Notes: generated by a model not told the origin, from the letters alone. A DNA stretch of 64,000 bases from an uncultured Lachnospiraceae bacterium (GCA_900317585.1 ONHG01000001.1:62001-126000); one strand, 5' to 3'; positions 26,033 to 34,515 are shown, numbered from the stretch's first letter. A program made the numbers and translations.

Positions 26033-26770
26033 ATGAACCGACTTGAAATAGCAAACAACATATCGACAAATATTGAGCGCGAACGCATAAAACTTGGTAT
26101 GTCCCAGGCACAGTTTGCAAAAGCACTTGATATGTCACTCTCCACCTACAAGCGAATAGCAAACGGAGAATCCTCTCGTATAGACATCTACACCGCTTAC
26201 CTGATATACAAGCTGACAGGACGGTTTTCCTGCGAACTAACAGGCTTCACTGGTGATGTAGTAGACCTTGTAAAACGCATCAAAAAGCTTTCCAAAAACC
26301 AGCGCATACTTATAGACTCGATTATAGACACTGAGCTTGCGCTGTCTGCCTACAAGGATGAAAGCAGTGATAAGGAGGATCTGATTTCCGTCCTCATCCC
26401 GACAGGCAATATGGCCGATGGCATGATTTTGGACTCCTACAATGTCGAAAAGCTTGATGTTTCAAATTACAGAAAAGCCTTCGGTGATGCCCTTCACATC
26501 GGAATCCGCATCACAAGCAATCATCTACATCCTGTATATAATAAAGGCGATATACTTCTAGTCAGTCGAAACCCAATCCGCGACGGCGATACCGGTATCT
26601 TTATCAACGCACAGAACAAGCGTGCTTACATCAGAAAATTCCACCAGACAAACCCATGTGAGCTCACACCAATCAACAATTACGGGGTGACCTTTTATGT
26701 CGACAGCGATAATGTTGATGATATGAGCAAATGGATAAAATTCGGATACGTGCTCTGCAAGGTGCGTTAG
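26033..26770 (+). CDS. XRE-type helix-turn-helix regulator with S24 (LexA-like) C-terminal domain
   Basis: A 245-residue repressor-like protein. Residues 5-65 are an XRE helix-turn-helix (GMSQAQFAKALDMSLSTYKR). The C-terminal 120 residues resemble the S24/LexA fold: ITSNHLHPVYNKGDILLV aligns with the LexA Ser loop, and AYIRKF aligns with the LexA catalytic-Lys segment (TVKRF type), but with Arg in place of the catalytic Lys. Self-cleavage is therefore doubtful; the domain may serve for dimerisation. GGGAG lies 12 bases before the ATG. It is not surrounded by phage genes. It converges with lysA, stops 4 bases apart, without a terminator between. Confidence 0.82.
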   Translation: MNRLEIANNISTNIERERIKLGMSQAQFAKALDMSLSTYKRIANGESSRIDIYTAYLIYKLTGRFSCELTGFTGDVVDLVKRIKKLSKNQRILIDSIIDTELALSAYKDESSDKEDLISVLIPTGNMADGMILDSYNVEKLDVSNYRKAFGDALHIGIRITSNHLHPVYNKGDILLVSRNPIRDGDTGIFINAQNKRAYIRKFHQTNPCELTPINNYGVTFYVDSDNVDDMSKWIKFGYVLCKVR

Positions 26771-26774
26771 CAGA

Positions 26775-28043
26775 TTACTCTGTTATTTTAATATCATCAA
26801 AGCAGTCAAAGGTTGCAAAGTAGTCTGCCGGAGTTTCTGCTCTTCTGATGAGTTTTGCCTCTCCATTGCTTTCGAGCAGTATCTCTGCTGAGCGAAGTCG
26901 TCCGTTGTAATTGTAGCCCATTGAGAAGCCGTGTGCTCCTGTATCATGGATTACCAGATAGTCTCCCATATCAATCTTCGGAAGCTGTCTGTCAATTGCA
27001 AACTTGTCACAGTTCTCACAGAGTGAGCCTACCACATCATATGTATGGTCACAAGGTGCATCCTCCTTGCCGAGCACGGTGATATGATGATATGAGCCGT
27101 AAATAGCCGGTCTCATAAGGTTTGCCGCACACGCATCCACTCCTATATACTCCTTGTAGATATGCTTCTCATGGATAGCCTTTGTCACAAGACAGCCATA
27201 CGGAGCCATCATAAAACGTCCCATCTCTGTGTAAATAGCCACATCGCCCATTCCTGCCGGTACCAAAACCTCATCATACACCTTATGCACACCGGCACCG
27301 ATGACTGATATATCGTTTGGTGTCTGATCCGGCTTATAAGCCACGCCAACTCCACCTGAAAGATTTACAAATTTAATATCGCAGCCTGTCTCTTTTTTAA
27401 GCTCAACAACCAGCTCAAAAAGCTCCTTTGCAAGCTGCGGATAATACTCGTTGGTCACTGTATTGCTTGCAAGGAATGCATGTACACCAAAGTATTTAGC
27501 CCCCTTTGACTTAAGAATTTTGAATGCCTCAAAAAGCTGTTCCTTTGTCATGCCATACTTTGAATCTCCCGGATTGTCCATGATGCCGTTTGACAGTGTG
27601 AACACTCCGCCCGGATTATATCTGCAGCTTATCGTCTCCGGAATATGTCCGATTGTTTTCTCCAAAAAATCAATATGTGTGAAATCATCAAGATTGATGA
27701 TAGCACCAAGCTTGTCTGCATATGCAAATTCCTCTGCCGGTGTATCATTTGATGAAAACATGATATGCTCTCCGTCGAAGCCGCATGATTTTGAAAGCAT
27801 AAGCTCTGTGTATGATGAGCAGTCACAGCCCATGTCATAATCCTTTAAAATCTTGAGCAGATATGGGTTTGGAGTAGCCTTTACAGCAAAATACTCTCTA
27901 AAACCCGGATTCCATGCAAATGCATCCTTTACAGCCTGCGCGTTGGCACGGATGCCCGCCTCGTCATATAAATGAAATGGTGTAGGGAATTTTTTAACGA
28001 TTTCCTCTACCTGTTGTTTTGTCACAAATGGTGTCTTTTTCAT
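26775..28043 (-). CDS. lysA: Diaminopimelate decarboxylase
   Basis: A 422-residue fold type III PLP enzyme that decarboxylates meso-diaminopimelate to lysine. The PLP lysine is in YFAVKATPNP (about 47-56), the phosphate-binding glycines in NLSGGVGVAYKP (about 207-218), and the second active-site cysteine region in VGSLCENCDKFAIDR (about 338-352). Length is normal. The protein is closer in style to the Clostridia branch than to the B. subtilis enzyme. It is monocistronic and 23 kb from the dapF-murE-dapA cluster. Confidence 0.9.
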   Translation of the reverse strand: MKKTPFVTKQQVEEIVKKFPTPFHLYDEAGIRANAQAVKDAFAWNPGFREYFAVKATPNPYLLKILKDYDMGCDCSSYTELMLSKSCGFDGEHIMFSSNDTPAEEFAYADKLGAIINLDDFTHIDFLEKTIGHIPETISCRYNPGGVFTLSNGIMDNPGDSKYGMTKEQLFEAFKILKSKGAKYFGVHAFLASNTVTNEYYPQLAKELFELVVELKKETGCDIKFVNLSGGVGVAYKPDQTPNDISVIGAGVHKVYDEVLVPAGMGDVAIYTEMGRFMMAPYGCLVTKAIHEKHIYKEYIGVDACAANLMRPAIYGSYHHITVLGKEDAPCDHTYDVVGSLCENCDKFAIDRQLPKIDMGDYLVIHDTGAHGFSMGYNYNGRLRSAEILLESNGEAKLIRRAETPADYFATFDCFDDIKITE

Positions 28044-28123
28044 GTTTATCTCCTAACTTTTACATAGTAAAGTGTACTAAAACATATGCTACAACAAAAT
28101 GGGTATATTTTCAAGAATTTTTG

Positions 28124-28132
28124 TGGTATAAT
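28124..28132 (+). promoter_or_regulatory. Extended -10 promoter of the transglycosylase gene
   Basis: TGG followed by TATAAT (28127-28132), an extended -10 form, about 80 bases before the coding start. No good -35 is seen at the normal distance. Confidence 0.45.
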
Positions 28133-28214
28133 TTCTCATTAGGTAAATGTTTTTACTTTTTTAAGTATAATTGAGATAACTATTCAATATTAAGATATGA
28201 CAGGAAACAGGAAA

Positions 28215-28982
28215 ATGAATATTAAAGTACTTCAGTATATTGATAATACACAAAAAAATAATATAACTACCGGTCAGGTTACTGCAACCGGTGATAACAC
28301 CCCTGCCAATAACAGCTCTGCCGTAAACAGCACCTGTGCTGATTTTGGTCAGGTTCTGGACGATGTTAAAAAAGCTGAGGCTGCTGTTGCCATCGACAGG
28401 CTGATTACACAAAATAACGGTGGCTCTGTTGATATGTCGCTTGTACAGCGTTTCTTTGAGCAAAACGGTATAAATATCGAGCTTTGCAGCAGTACTGCAC
28501 CACAGTCTGCCGCAGTTAATAATACAGTGGCTTATTCCGGTTCTTCAGCCGGCATCAGCTCAGATACAAATACATATAATGCAGCAGCTTCCGGTTTGTC
28601 GTGCTCTGCACAGCTTGATACGATTTTCAATGAGGCCGCCTCGAAATACGGTGTGGATGCCAAATTCCTTAAGGCTATCGCCAAGTGCGAGTCTGACTTC
28701 TCTACAGAATGCACCAGCCATTCAGGTGCCATGGGTATCATGCAGCTCATGCCACAGACCGCGGCCTCACTGGGTGTCACAAATGCATATGACCCATACC
28801 AGAATATCATGGGCGGTGCAAGATACATATCTGAAAAGCTCACCCAGTATAATGGTGACAAATCCCTGGCCTTAGCTGCCTACAATGCCGGCTCCGGCAA
28901 CGTGGCAAAATATGGCGGTATTCCGCCGTTTAAAGAAACACAAAACTATGTAGCAAAGGTTATGGCATACTATAATTCATAA
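28215..28982 (+). CDS. Lytic transglycosylase, SLT domain
   Basis: A 255-residue protein with a C-terminal soluble lytic transglycosylase domain of about 115 residues: catalytic Glu in FLKAIAKCESDFS, then SGAMGIMQLMPQTA and LALAAYNAGSGNVAKYGGIP. These enzymes cleave the MurNAc-GlcNAc bond in peptidoglycan. The N-terminal 140 residues are low-complexity, and no signal peptide is evident, so export may be by another route such as the flagellar system, where similar proteins remodel the wall for the rod. I take the ATG at 28215 (MNIKVLQYID) with CAGGAAA before it; an ATG 18 bases earlier is possible. Confidence 0.9.
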   Translation: MNIKVLQYIDNTQKNNITTGQVTATGDNTPANNSSAVNSTCADFGQVLDDVKKAEAAVAIDRLITQNNGGSVDMSLVQRFFEQNGINIELCSSTAPQSAAVNNTVAYSGSSAGISSDTNTYNAAASGLSCSAQLDTIFNEAASKYGVDAKFLKAIAKCESDFSTECTSHSGAMGIMQLMPQTAASLGVTNAYDPYQNIMGGARYISEKLTQYNGDKSLALAAYNAGSGNVAKYGGIPPFKETQNYVAKVMAYYNS

Positions 28983-29030
28983 TAACTTGTATTTTGATTC
29001 ATATAAAATTATATTTTAATTCAAATTGGG

Positions 29031-29059
29031 TTGACAAATGCTGACGTATATAGTAAACT
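29031..29059 (+). promoter_or_regulatory. Promoter of tRNA-Thr
   Basis: TTGACA (29031-29036), 17-base spacer, TAAACT (29054-29059), 17 bases before the tRNA. Confidence 0.75.
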
Positions 29060-29075
29060 TAGTGAGTTGATAATT

Positions 29076-29147
29076 GCTGATGTGGCTCAGAGGTAGAGCA
29101 CTTCCTTGGTAAGGAAGGGGTCACGGGTTCAATTCCCGTCATCAGCT
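29076..29147 (+). tRNA. tRNA-Thr (GGT)
   Basis: A full cloverleaf: acceptor GCTGATG with CATCAGC, D arm GCTC/GAGC, anticodon stem CTTCC/GGAAG with loop TTGGTAA (anticodon GGT), and T arm CGGGTTCAATTCCCG. The CCA end is not encoded. Confidence 0.95.
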
Positions 29148-29160
29148 TATTTAAAAGGGG

Positions 29161-29212
29161 TCCCCGAATCTCAAGATTTTCCAGTAAAATCAAGGGTTTC
29201 GGGGATTTTTTG
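29161..29212 (+). terminator. Terminator after tRNA-Thr
   Basis: TCCCCGAA pairs with TTCGGGGA, with GATTTT/AAAATC pairing inside, followed by TTTTTT. Confidence 0.85.
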
Positions 29213-29518
29213 TGTCTCATTTTTTCAAATCAAATTTGCGTTTTAAAGGTGGTTTTTAATTTTTTGTATAAAAAACCACAGGCTTTAAACCTGTGGCTTT
29301 TAATATATATAAGGAAAAGCATATGCGACATCAACTCAGTGCACATGAATAATTTTTAGTCGGAACTGAGTGTACCCCAACGCATGGTTGAAATACAACA
29401 GCTCCTTTTGATGATACTATAGTAACACTTAATTGTGTCCTAAATATAGCCATGTGATAAATAAATTCTTAAAATTGGTAAATATTTACAAACAACTTCT
29501 TAATTTATCAATATTATT
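29213..29518. other. Intergenic region with candidate small RNA
   Basis: No ORF is supported. It contains a leftward terminator (29270-29300). Just upstream of it on the minus strand is a pair of complementary segments ACTCAGT and ACTGAGT about 25 bases apart, and a GGAG followed at a poor distance by a nine-codon frame starting MRWGTLSSD. It may be the 3' leader region of the phosphoesterase transcript or a separate small RNA. Confidence 0.45.
29270..29300 (-). terminator. Leftward intrinsic terminator
   Basis: CCACAGG and CCTGTGG form a perfect stem, followed on the minus strand by TTTTTT. It lies about 220 bases past the phosphoesterase stop codon. Confidence 0.85.
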
Positions 29519-30109
29519 CTATATTTCGACAATATATTTCTCGTATGCGTTGATAACAGTGGTCTCTCCCACCTTGTCAAGCCTGACAAACTGCCTGCCG
29601 TAGCTCATATGGACATGTCCATGCACAAAGTACTTTGGTCTGTACTGCTCAATAAGCCTGTTGAACACATCAAAGCCTGTATGGCATATATCCTCACCAT
29701 CATGCAGCCCCTTTGCCGGCGAATGGGTAACAAGCACATCAAAGCCTTTATTGCGCTTAAGCTTCCACCACAGCTTCTTAACGCGCTTTGTCATCTCCTT
29801 CTGCGTATACTGATTATCTCCCGGCTTATAGCGGTTTGAGCCTCCCAGGCCAAGAAACCGTACACCCTCATATTCGTAAATCTCATCCTCAATGCATATG
29901 CAGCCTTCCGGCGGCTTTACATTGTATTTGTCATCATGGTTGCCATGCACATACAAAAGAGGGACTCCAACCATCGTTGTCAGAAAGGACAGATAGCTCG
30001 GGTTTAAGTCTCCACATGATACAATAATATCAATTCCTTTAAAATCCTCTTTCTTAAAGTATTCCCAGTACATTTTCGACTCTTCATCAGCTAAGAATAG
30101 TATCTTCAT
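29519..30109 (-). CDS. Metallophosphoesterase
   Basis: A 196-residue cytosolic calcineurin-like phosphoesterase. Metal-binding motifs are in order: FLADEESKMYW in place of the usual DxH, VSCGDLNPSYL (GD, about 33), VHGNHDDKYN (GNHD, about 55), VTHSPAKGLHDG (about 125) and FVHGHVHMSYG (GHxH, about 158). The first motif lacks the normal DxH histidine (ADE instead), which may alter metal binding. Its ATG shares a base with the TAA of the upstream ParB/BMP-like gene (TAATG), so the two are translationally coupled and may act together. Substrate unknown. Confidence 0.87.
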   Translation of the reverse strand: MKILFLADEESKMYWEYFKKEDFKGIDIIVSCGDLNPSYLSFLTTMVGVPLLYVHGNHDDKYNVKPPEGCICIEDEIYEYEGVRFLGLGGSNRYKPGDNQYTQKEMTKRVKKLWWKLKRNKGFDVLVTHSPAKGLHDGEDICHTGFDVFNRLIEQYRPKYFVHGHVHMSYGRQFVRLDKVGETTVINAYEKYIVEI

Positions 30110-32016
30110 TACAGTTTATTTTCCTCTACACCCTTTAGTTCAACCACCATCTTTGCATTGTCCACAAACTCACTCATAGGTGGAATATTACCCACAACAT
30201 TGTCTACAAGCCAGTCCATTTTCATGATATCAGACGGTTTCATCTCGTGTTCACCCTTGTTTTTAAGTTCGCCCTTCTGATTATATATCTGTCCAAAGAA
30301 AGGCACAACCTCACCCTTTGTGATATCGCTCTTCAAATGATCCGCAAGCCTCTTTACTCCATAAGGCACATGCTTTGAACAAATCAGGTCAATAACACCT
30401 GCAGACATGCCCCACCAATAGTTGAGTGCCCTTGCCTGTTCTTGTCCCTCTGTCTTGTAAGAGCCGGCCAGCACGCTCTGCAAAAGCTTCTCATAGAACA
30501 CGCCCCAGTTCCATATAGGCATGGCAAGATTTAATGCCTGACCATCCTGAAGCTTATACAGTCCAAAATATCTTGATGCATCATTCGGAGTGATAATATC
30601 CTGATCTGACACATAATGCAAATCATTTTCCGTCAGAAATTTATCCCTGTCATAGTCCTTGGTCTTTGACCACGCCAGATATACCTTCGCTCGCGGATTT
30701 ACACTTGCCACTCCAAGTGCAAATGCATTGATATTGGCAATCATACCATATATCGGGTAGTCTGCTATATACGCAACCCTTTCATTGTCTGTCACAGCTC
30801 CTGCAATCATTCCTGCAAGGAATTTTGCCTCATACATACGGCCATAGTAAGTTCTGATGTATGGATGCGGCGCATTCAGTGAACAGTTAAGTATATAAAC
30901 CTCCGGGTGTGCTACAGCCACCTTTAAGCTGTTTGGCATCATCTGCGGTCCTACACAGAAAACTATATTGGCGCCGGCCTTTATGATGTCCTCAAGCACC
31001 TGCTCCACATTACTCTCATCTACGCCTGATACAAACTCAGTCTCAAGTCTGTCAGAAAACGTATCATCCAGATAGTTGCGTCCCAGCTCATGTGAATACA
31101 GCCAGGCTGATGTCTTTGGCTCTCTCGGATACAAAAATACCACCTTAAGCTTCTTCGGTGTCTGAGGAATCAGATAATTGAGCAGACTCTTTTTGGTCTG
31201 CACCTTTGTCGGATCCAGCACGAGATTTATCTTGTGCTTTTCTCCCTCTGCGGCAAACTCCTTCCATGTATTGATGATGTTTTTGTTGTAATCGCTCTCT
31301 GACATCTCAAGCATGGCATCCATGCCAAAGACCTCCATAAATACTGTAATGGCATCACCCAGCTTGATGTCTAGTCTGTCACCGCCACGGAAATTATAGA
31401 CCTTTGAAAAATCAAACATTACCTTAGCAAATTTTTCCTTGGTCTCATCATCCCATCTGCCCTCTTTTCCAACAAGCGAAAGAAGCTTATCAGCATTGCC
31501 CAGCTTCGTAAACTCCACCGAGCAAAGCCCCGTGATTTCATTGAACCTCATATACTCATAATAAAGCCTCACATCATAATCATCCGACAGCTTTGGAATC
31601 TTTCTGATCACAATTGCAGGAATCGAAACGGCGTTGAAGTACTTGAGTACACTGACCCTCTTATTGCCCTCAAGCACATAATACCTGTTCATGTACTCAA
31701 ATGCCTTGATTGGATCTCTGATTCCCTCATTCATCTGCGCATCTGACAGATTAGACCACTTCACTGCAAATTCGGTTTCCTCGTCCAATATCGGCATAAA
31801 GTTTGCCGCAAATGAATATGTCCTGCCCATGGTGCTTGTTCCTACAACGAAATCCAAAGGCACATGGACCAGCCCCATATTCTGCTCTGTCTGAATATCT
31901 GCCTCTGATAAGATTTCATCAAGCACTGGCAGATAAGGAAACTGTCCTTTAGCTATCCTTGCCCTGTATTCTTTTTTTCCCAGCTTTAATGCTTCTGAAT
32001 ATTCTGTTTCACCCAT
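30109..32016 (-). CDS. ParB-like N-terminal domain fused to BMP/PnrA-type substrate-binding domain
   Basis: A 635-residue protein with no signal peptide or lipobox. Residues about 50-140 resemble a ParB/sulfiredoxin-like domain: RYYVLEGNKRVSVLKYFNAV is the ParB box with E-G-N-K-R in place of D/E-G-x-R-R, followed by IPAIVIRKIP. Residues about 275-590 resemble the BMP (PnrA-like) purine-nucleoside binding proteins: NIVFCVGPQMM, PHPYIRTYYGRMYEAKFLAG, NERVAYIADYPIYGMIANIN. BMP proteins are normally lipoproteins outside the membrane; here the protein should be cytosolic. It overlaps the phosphoesterase gene by one base. The role is unknown; a nucleoside- or nucleotide-sensing protein is an inference. 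Confidence 0.8.
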   Translation of the reverse strand: MGETEYSEALKLGKKEYRARIAKGQFPYLPVLDEILSEADIQTEQNMGLVHVPLDFVVGTSTMGRTYSFAANFMPILDEETEFAVKWSNLSDAQMNEGIRDPIKAFEYMNRYYVLEGNKRVSVLKYFNAVSIPAIVIRKIPKLSDDYDVRLYYEYMRFNEITGLCSVEFTKLGNADKLLSLVGKEGRWDDETKEKFAKVMFDFSKVYNFRGGDRLDIKLGDAITVFMEVFGMDAMLEMSESDYNKNIINTWKEFAAEGEKHKINLVLDPTKVQTKKSLLNYLIPQTPKKLKVVFLYPREPKTSAWLYSHELGRNYLDDTFSDRLETEFVSGVDESNVEQVLEDIIKAGANIVFCVGPQMMPNSLKVAVAHPEVYILNCSLNAPHPYIRTYYGRMYEAKFLAGMIAGAVTDNERVAYIADYPIYGMIANINAFALGVASVNPRAKVYLAWSKTKDYDRDKFLTENDLHYVSDQDIITPNDASRYFGLYKLQDGQALNLAMPIWNWGVFYEKLLQSVLAGSYKTEGQEQARALNYWWGMSAGVIDLICSKHVPYGVKRLADHLKSDITKGEVVPFFGQIYNQKGELKNKGEHEMKPSDIMKMDWLVDNVVGNIPPMSEFVDNAKMVVELKGVEENKL

Positions 32017-32074
32017 ATTGTAATCTCCTTTTGAAACTATTTTAACATAAATTCAAAAAAATTAAACATTTCAT

Positions 32075-32102
32075 TTGATATTTCTCAAAACTTTGATATA
32101 AT
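32075..32102 (+). promoter_or_regulatory. Promoter of the CheC-like/cheY operon
   Basis: TTGATA (32075-32080), 16-base spacer, TATAAT (32097-32102), about 45 bases before the coding start. Confidence 0.7.
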
Positions 32103-32145
32103 GTATGTTAGGAAATAGGTACCACAATATATGGAGGGAAGAAAA

Positions 32146-32724
32146 ATGACTGATATATCACAGGAAAATGCAGATATTATCGGAGAAATTGCCAACATCT
32201 GCATAGGTAACGCCGCAACAACACTGAGCCTGATACTCGGAAAATCAACCAATATCACTGCCCCAAATGTAGAAGTTTTGAAAAAAGAAGACGCTCTATG
32301 TAATGACGAGCGTATTTTAATTAAGGTTCCTTACACAAAAGGGCTTGACGGAACCAACCTTCTTATTATAAGATTAAATGACGCATTGGTTATTGCAAAT
32401 CTTATGATGGGCGGTGATGGAACAAATGTTTCAGGTATGTCTTTAGATGAGATGACCCTTTCAGCTATCTCTGAAGCTATGAACCAGATGTGTGGCACTA
32501 TTGCCACCTCAATGTCTGCTCTTCTCAATGAGCCGACAGACATTGGTTTCCCACTCATTAATTCAAAGGATAAAAAAACATTTGAAATACCCGATGAATT
32601 ATGTAATGGAACAGATATTGTTAAGGTAACATTCAAATTAACTGTTGGAGACCTGATAGACAGCGATCTTTTACAGTTGTATCCGCTAAGTATTGTTAAA
32701 CAGATTATAAAACAGGAGGTTTAA
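32146..32724 (+). CDS. CheC/FliY-like chemotaxis phosphatase domain protein
   Basis: A 192-residue protein of the CheC/CheX/FliY-N family, which dephosphorylates CheY-P. Two copies of the active-site helix are visible: IGEIANICIGNAATTLSLIL (about 13-32) and ISEAMNQMCGTIATSMSALL (about 107-126), each with the E-x2-N pair, as in CheC and the FliY N-terminus. It lacks the FliN-type C-terminal domain of FliY. I take the ATG at 32146 (MTDISQENAD), as GGAGGG lies 8 bases upstream; an ATG at 32131 is in frame. It is followed 3 bases later by cheY, its likely substrate. Confidence 0.85.
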   Translation: MTDISQENADIIGEIANICIGNAATTLSLILGKSTNITAPNVEVLKKEDALCNDERILIKVPYTKGLDGTNLLIIRLNDALVIANLMMGGDGTNVSGMSLDEMTLSAISEAMNQMCGTIATSMSALLNEPTDIGFPLINSKDKKTFEIPDELCNGTDIVKVTFKLTVGDLIDSDLLQLYPLSIVKQIIKQEV

Positions 32725-32727
32725 ACC

Positions 32728-33087
32728 ATGGCAAAAATTTTAATTGTAGATGATGCAGCATTTATGAGAATGATGTTGAAGGACATCCTCACTAAAGGAG
32801 GATTCGAGATTGCAGGAGAGGCAGCAGACGGAAATGAGGCCGTTGCCAAATATAATGAGCTCAAGCCTGATCTCGTAACCTTAGATATCACAATGCCTAA
32901 CAAGGATGGTATCCAGGCACTCAAGGAAATCAAGGCAGCAGATCCAAATGCCACATGTGTTATGTGCTCTGCTATGGGACAGCAGTCAATGGTTATTGAT
33001 GCAATCCAGTCAGGTGCCAAGGATTTCATCGTTAAGCCATTCCAGGCAGACCGTGTTATTGAGTCCATCCGAAAAGTTCTTGGATAA
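32728..33087 (+). CDS. cheY: Chemotaxis response regulator CheY
   Basis: A 119-residue single receiver domain. Acidic pair in ILIVDDAAFMRMML, phosphoacceptor Asp in LVTLDITMPNKDG (residue about 54), conserved Thr/Ser position in VMCSAMGQQSMV and Lys in FIVKPFQADRV. AFMRMML and the NKDG after the Asp are typical of Firmicute CheY that binds the flagellar switch. It is coupled to the CheC-like gene (AGGAGG inside that gene's end) and ends at a strong terminator. Confidence 0.92.
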   Translation: MAKILIVDDAAFMRMMLKDILTKGGFEIAGEAADGNEAVAKYNELKPDLVTLDITMPNKDGIQALKEIKAADPNATCVMCSAMGQQSMVIDAIQSGAKDFIVKPFQADRVIESIRKVLG

Positions 33088-33108
33088 TTCATTTATACAT
33101 AGGTATTC

Positions 33109-33142
33109 AAAAAGTCCGCACGGTTTATCCGGCGGACTTTTT
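33109..33142. terminator. Bidirectional terminator between cheY and mecA
   Basis: AAAAAGTCCGC and GCGGACTTTTT form a perfect stem flanked by A and T runs, between two convergent genes. Confidence 0.9.
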
Positions 33143-33175
33143 CTTACTTTTATTTCAATGTGACTATTCAGTTAT

Positions 33176-33832
33176 TTAAAGCTGTGCCAGACTTTCAATG
33201 GCATTATCCCCAAGAATCGTCTGTGCATGCTCCATCAGAAACGCTCTCTTATCAGCTCCTGCGATTATATCATCTGCATATTCATCTGCGATGACAGACA
33301 TTTTTTCAAGCTCATGCTCATCATAGCCGGATAAATCCATACTCATGAAATATTCACCCTCAAACTTAAAAAACTGAGACGCTGCCGATGGCAGTCCCCT
33401 GATTATTTTTGCAAATCTGACTGCAACGTCAAACTTTTCAAAAATAAACATAACAACCGACACCATATCCTGTTTTTTTATTTGTTTTTTGGTGTTTTTC
33501 TCAGTTGACTGCTTAACAGCCTCAGGTGGCAGTGAATTAATCAGACCATTCACAATATCCTTTAAATGCTCCATCATGCCTTCTGTTGCCGGATGCTCCG
33601 AAAAAGTCAGTGAAAGCGTATGGTCAGCAAGAAAATCTGCTCTTACGGTCTTTATTCCCATGTTGAAATCTATGCCAAATTCTTCCTCGGCCATGTCAAA
33701 TATCTGATTCATAAACTCCTGGGTACGCTCGCCATTACTCATGATTTCATCCATCGTATATCCCAGATCGTATATTTCTTCCTCTGAAATAACACATTTT
33801 ATAGTGTGTTCACCTATTCTTGAAAACTCCAT
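33176..33832 (-). CDS. mecA: Adaptor protein MecA family
   Basis: A 218-residue protein of the MecA/NlpI-like adaptor family (negative regulator of genetic competence), which feeds substrates to ClpC/ClpP in Bacilli. The N-terminal substrate-binding part begins MEFSRIGEHTIKCVISEEEI with LGYTMDEIMSNGERTQEFM; a charged linker (about 110-130) leads to the C-terminal ClpC-binding-like domain (FEKFDVAVRFAKIIRGL, YFMSMDL). AGGTGA lies 8 bases before the ATG at 33832; a GTG at 33844 is in frame. It follows the sigma-H-like gene by 12 bases. Confidence 0.88.
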   Translation of the reverse strand: MEFSRIGEHTIKCVISEEEIYDLGYTMDEIMSNGERTQEFMNQIFDMAEEEFGIDFNMGIKTVRADFLADHTLSLTFSEHPATEGMMEHLKDIVNGLINSLPPEAVKQSTEKNTKKQIKKQDMVSVVMFIFEKFDVAVRFAKIIRGLPSAASQFFKFEGEYFMSMDLSGYDEHELEKMSVIADEYADDIIAGADKRAFLMEHAQTILGDNAIESLAQL

Positions 33833-33844
33833 AACAAGCTTCAC

Positions 33845-34450
33845 CTACTTTCTTTTTAGCTTTTGTCTGATACGGGATAGTGCATTGTCAATTGATTTAT
33901 CTGATTTTCCAAGCATATGCGCTATCGTTGTATAATTATTTCCTTCCAGATACAATTGTAGCACTTTTTTCTCCATATTACTCAGTTTATTCCACAATTG
34001 TTCCTTAAATTCCTTAAATTTTTCCTTCTCTATGAGAAGCTGCTCAGGACTTGCAATATCATCTTGCAGCATTTCTTCAAACTCTGTACCATCACTGTCA
34101 CTCTGCGAAAAGGATATATATGTGTTAAGCGGCATATGTTTCTTTCGGTTTGAAGCCTCAAGCGCCGAGCTAAGCTGCCTTGTGATGCATAGCTGTGCAA
34201 AGCTGTAGAAAGATGCTTCCTTGTCGCTCTTATAGTCTCTGACCGCTTTAAACAGGCCTATCATGCCCTCCTGAATAAGGTCATCATTCTCACCGCCTAT
34301 CAGGTAGAGTGCATTCGTCTTTTTACGCACAAGCGGCTTATACTTTTCCAATATATAGTCCATGATTTCATTGTTGTCACCATGGTCATTTTTGTCATTA
34401 TGAATCCTCATAATAAGCTCTTCATCCGTATATGCGCTGTAATCTTCCAC
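33845..34450 (-). CDS. sigH: RNA polymerase sigma factor, SigH (Spo0H)-like
   Basis: A 201-residue sigma-70 family factor. Region 2 is visible in YKPLVRKKTNALYLIGGEND followed by DLIQEGMIGLFKAVRDY and FYSFAQLCITRQLSSALE; region 4 in LEGNNYTTIAHMLGKSDKSI and DNALSRIRQKLKRK. Length and lack of region 1/3 fit the SigH class, which in spore formers directs early stationary/sporulation genes. The start is GTG with AGGAAG upstream. Location before mecA and after rlmB/mrnC/cysS resembles the B. subtilis order cysS-mrnC-rlmB-yacP-sigH, supporting the SigH call. Confidence 0.88.
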   Translation of the reverse strand: MEDYSAYTDEELIMRIHNDKNDHGDNNEIMDYILEKYKPLVRKKTNALYLIGGENDDLIQEGMIGLFKAVRDYKSDKEASFYSFAQLCITRQLSSALEASNRKKHMPLNTYISFSQSDSDGTEFEEMLQDDIASPEQLLIEKEKFKEFKEQLWNKLSNMEKKVLQLYLEGNNYTTIAHMLGKSDKSIDNALSRIRQKLKRK

Positions 34451-34515
34451 TATATGCTTCCTATTCTATAAATATACAATTCATAATACACACCACTCAT
34501 CCCGCGACATGTAAT

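Noticed and set aside
29363..29375. Nine-codon ORF MRWGTLSSD as a peptide gene
   Set aside because: The GGAG is about 19 bases before the ATG, too far for normal initiation; kept only as part of the small-RNA candidate.
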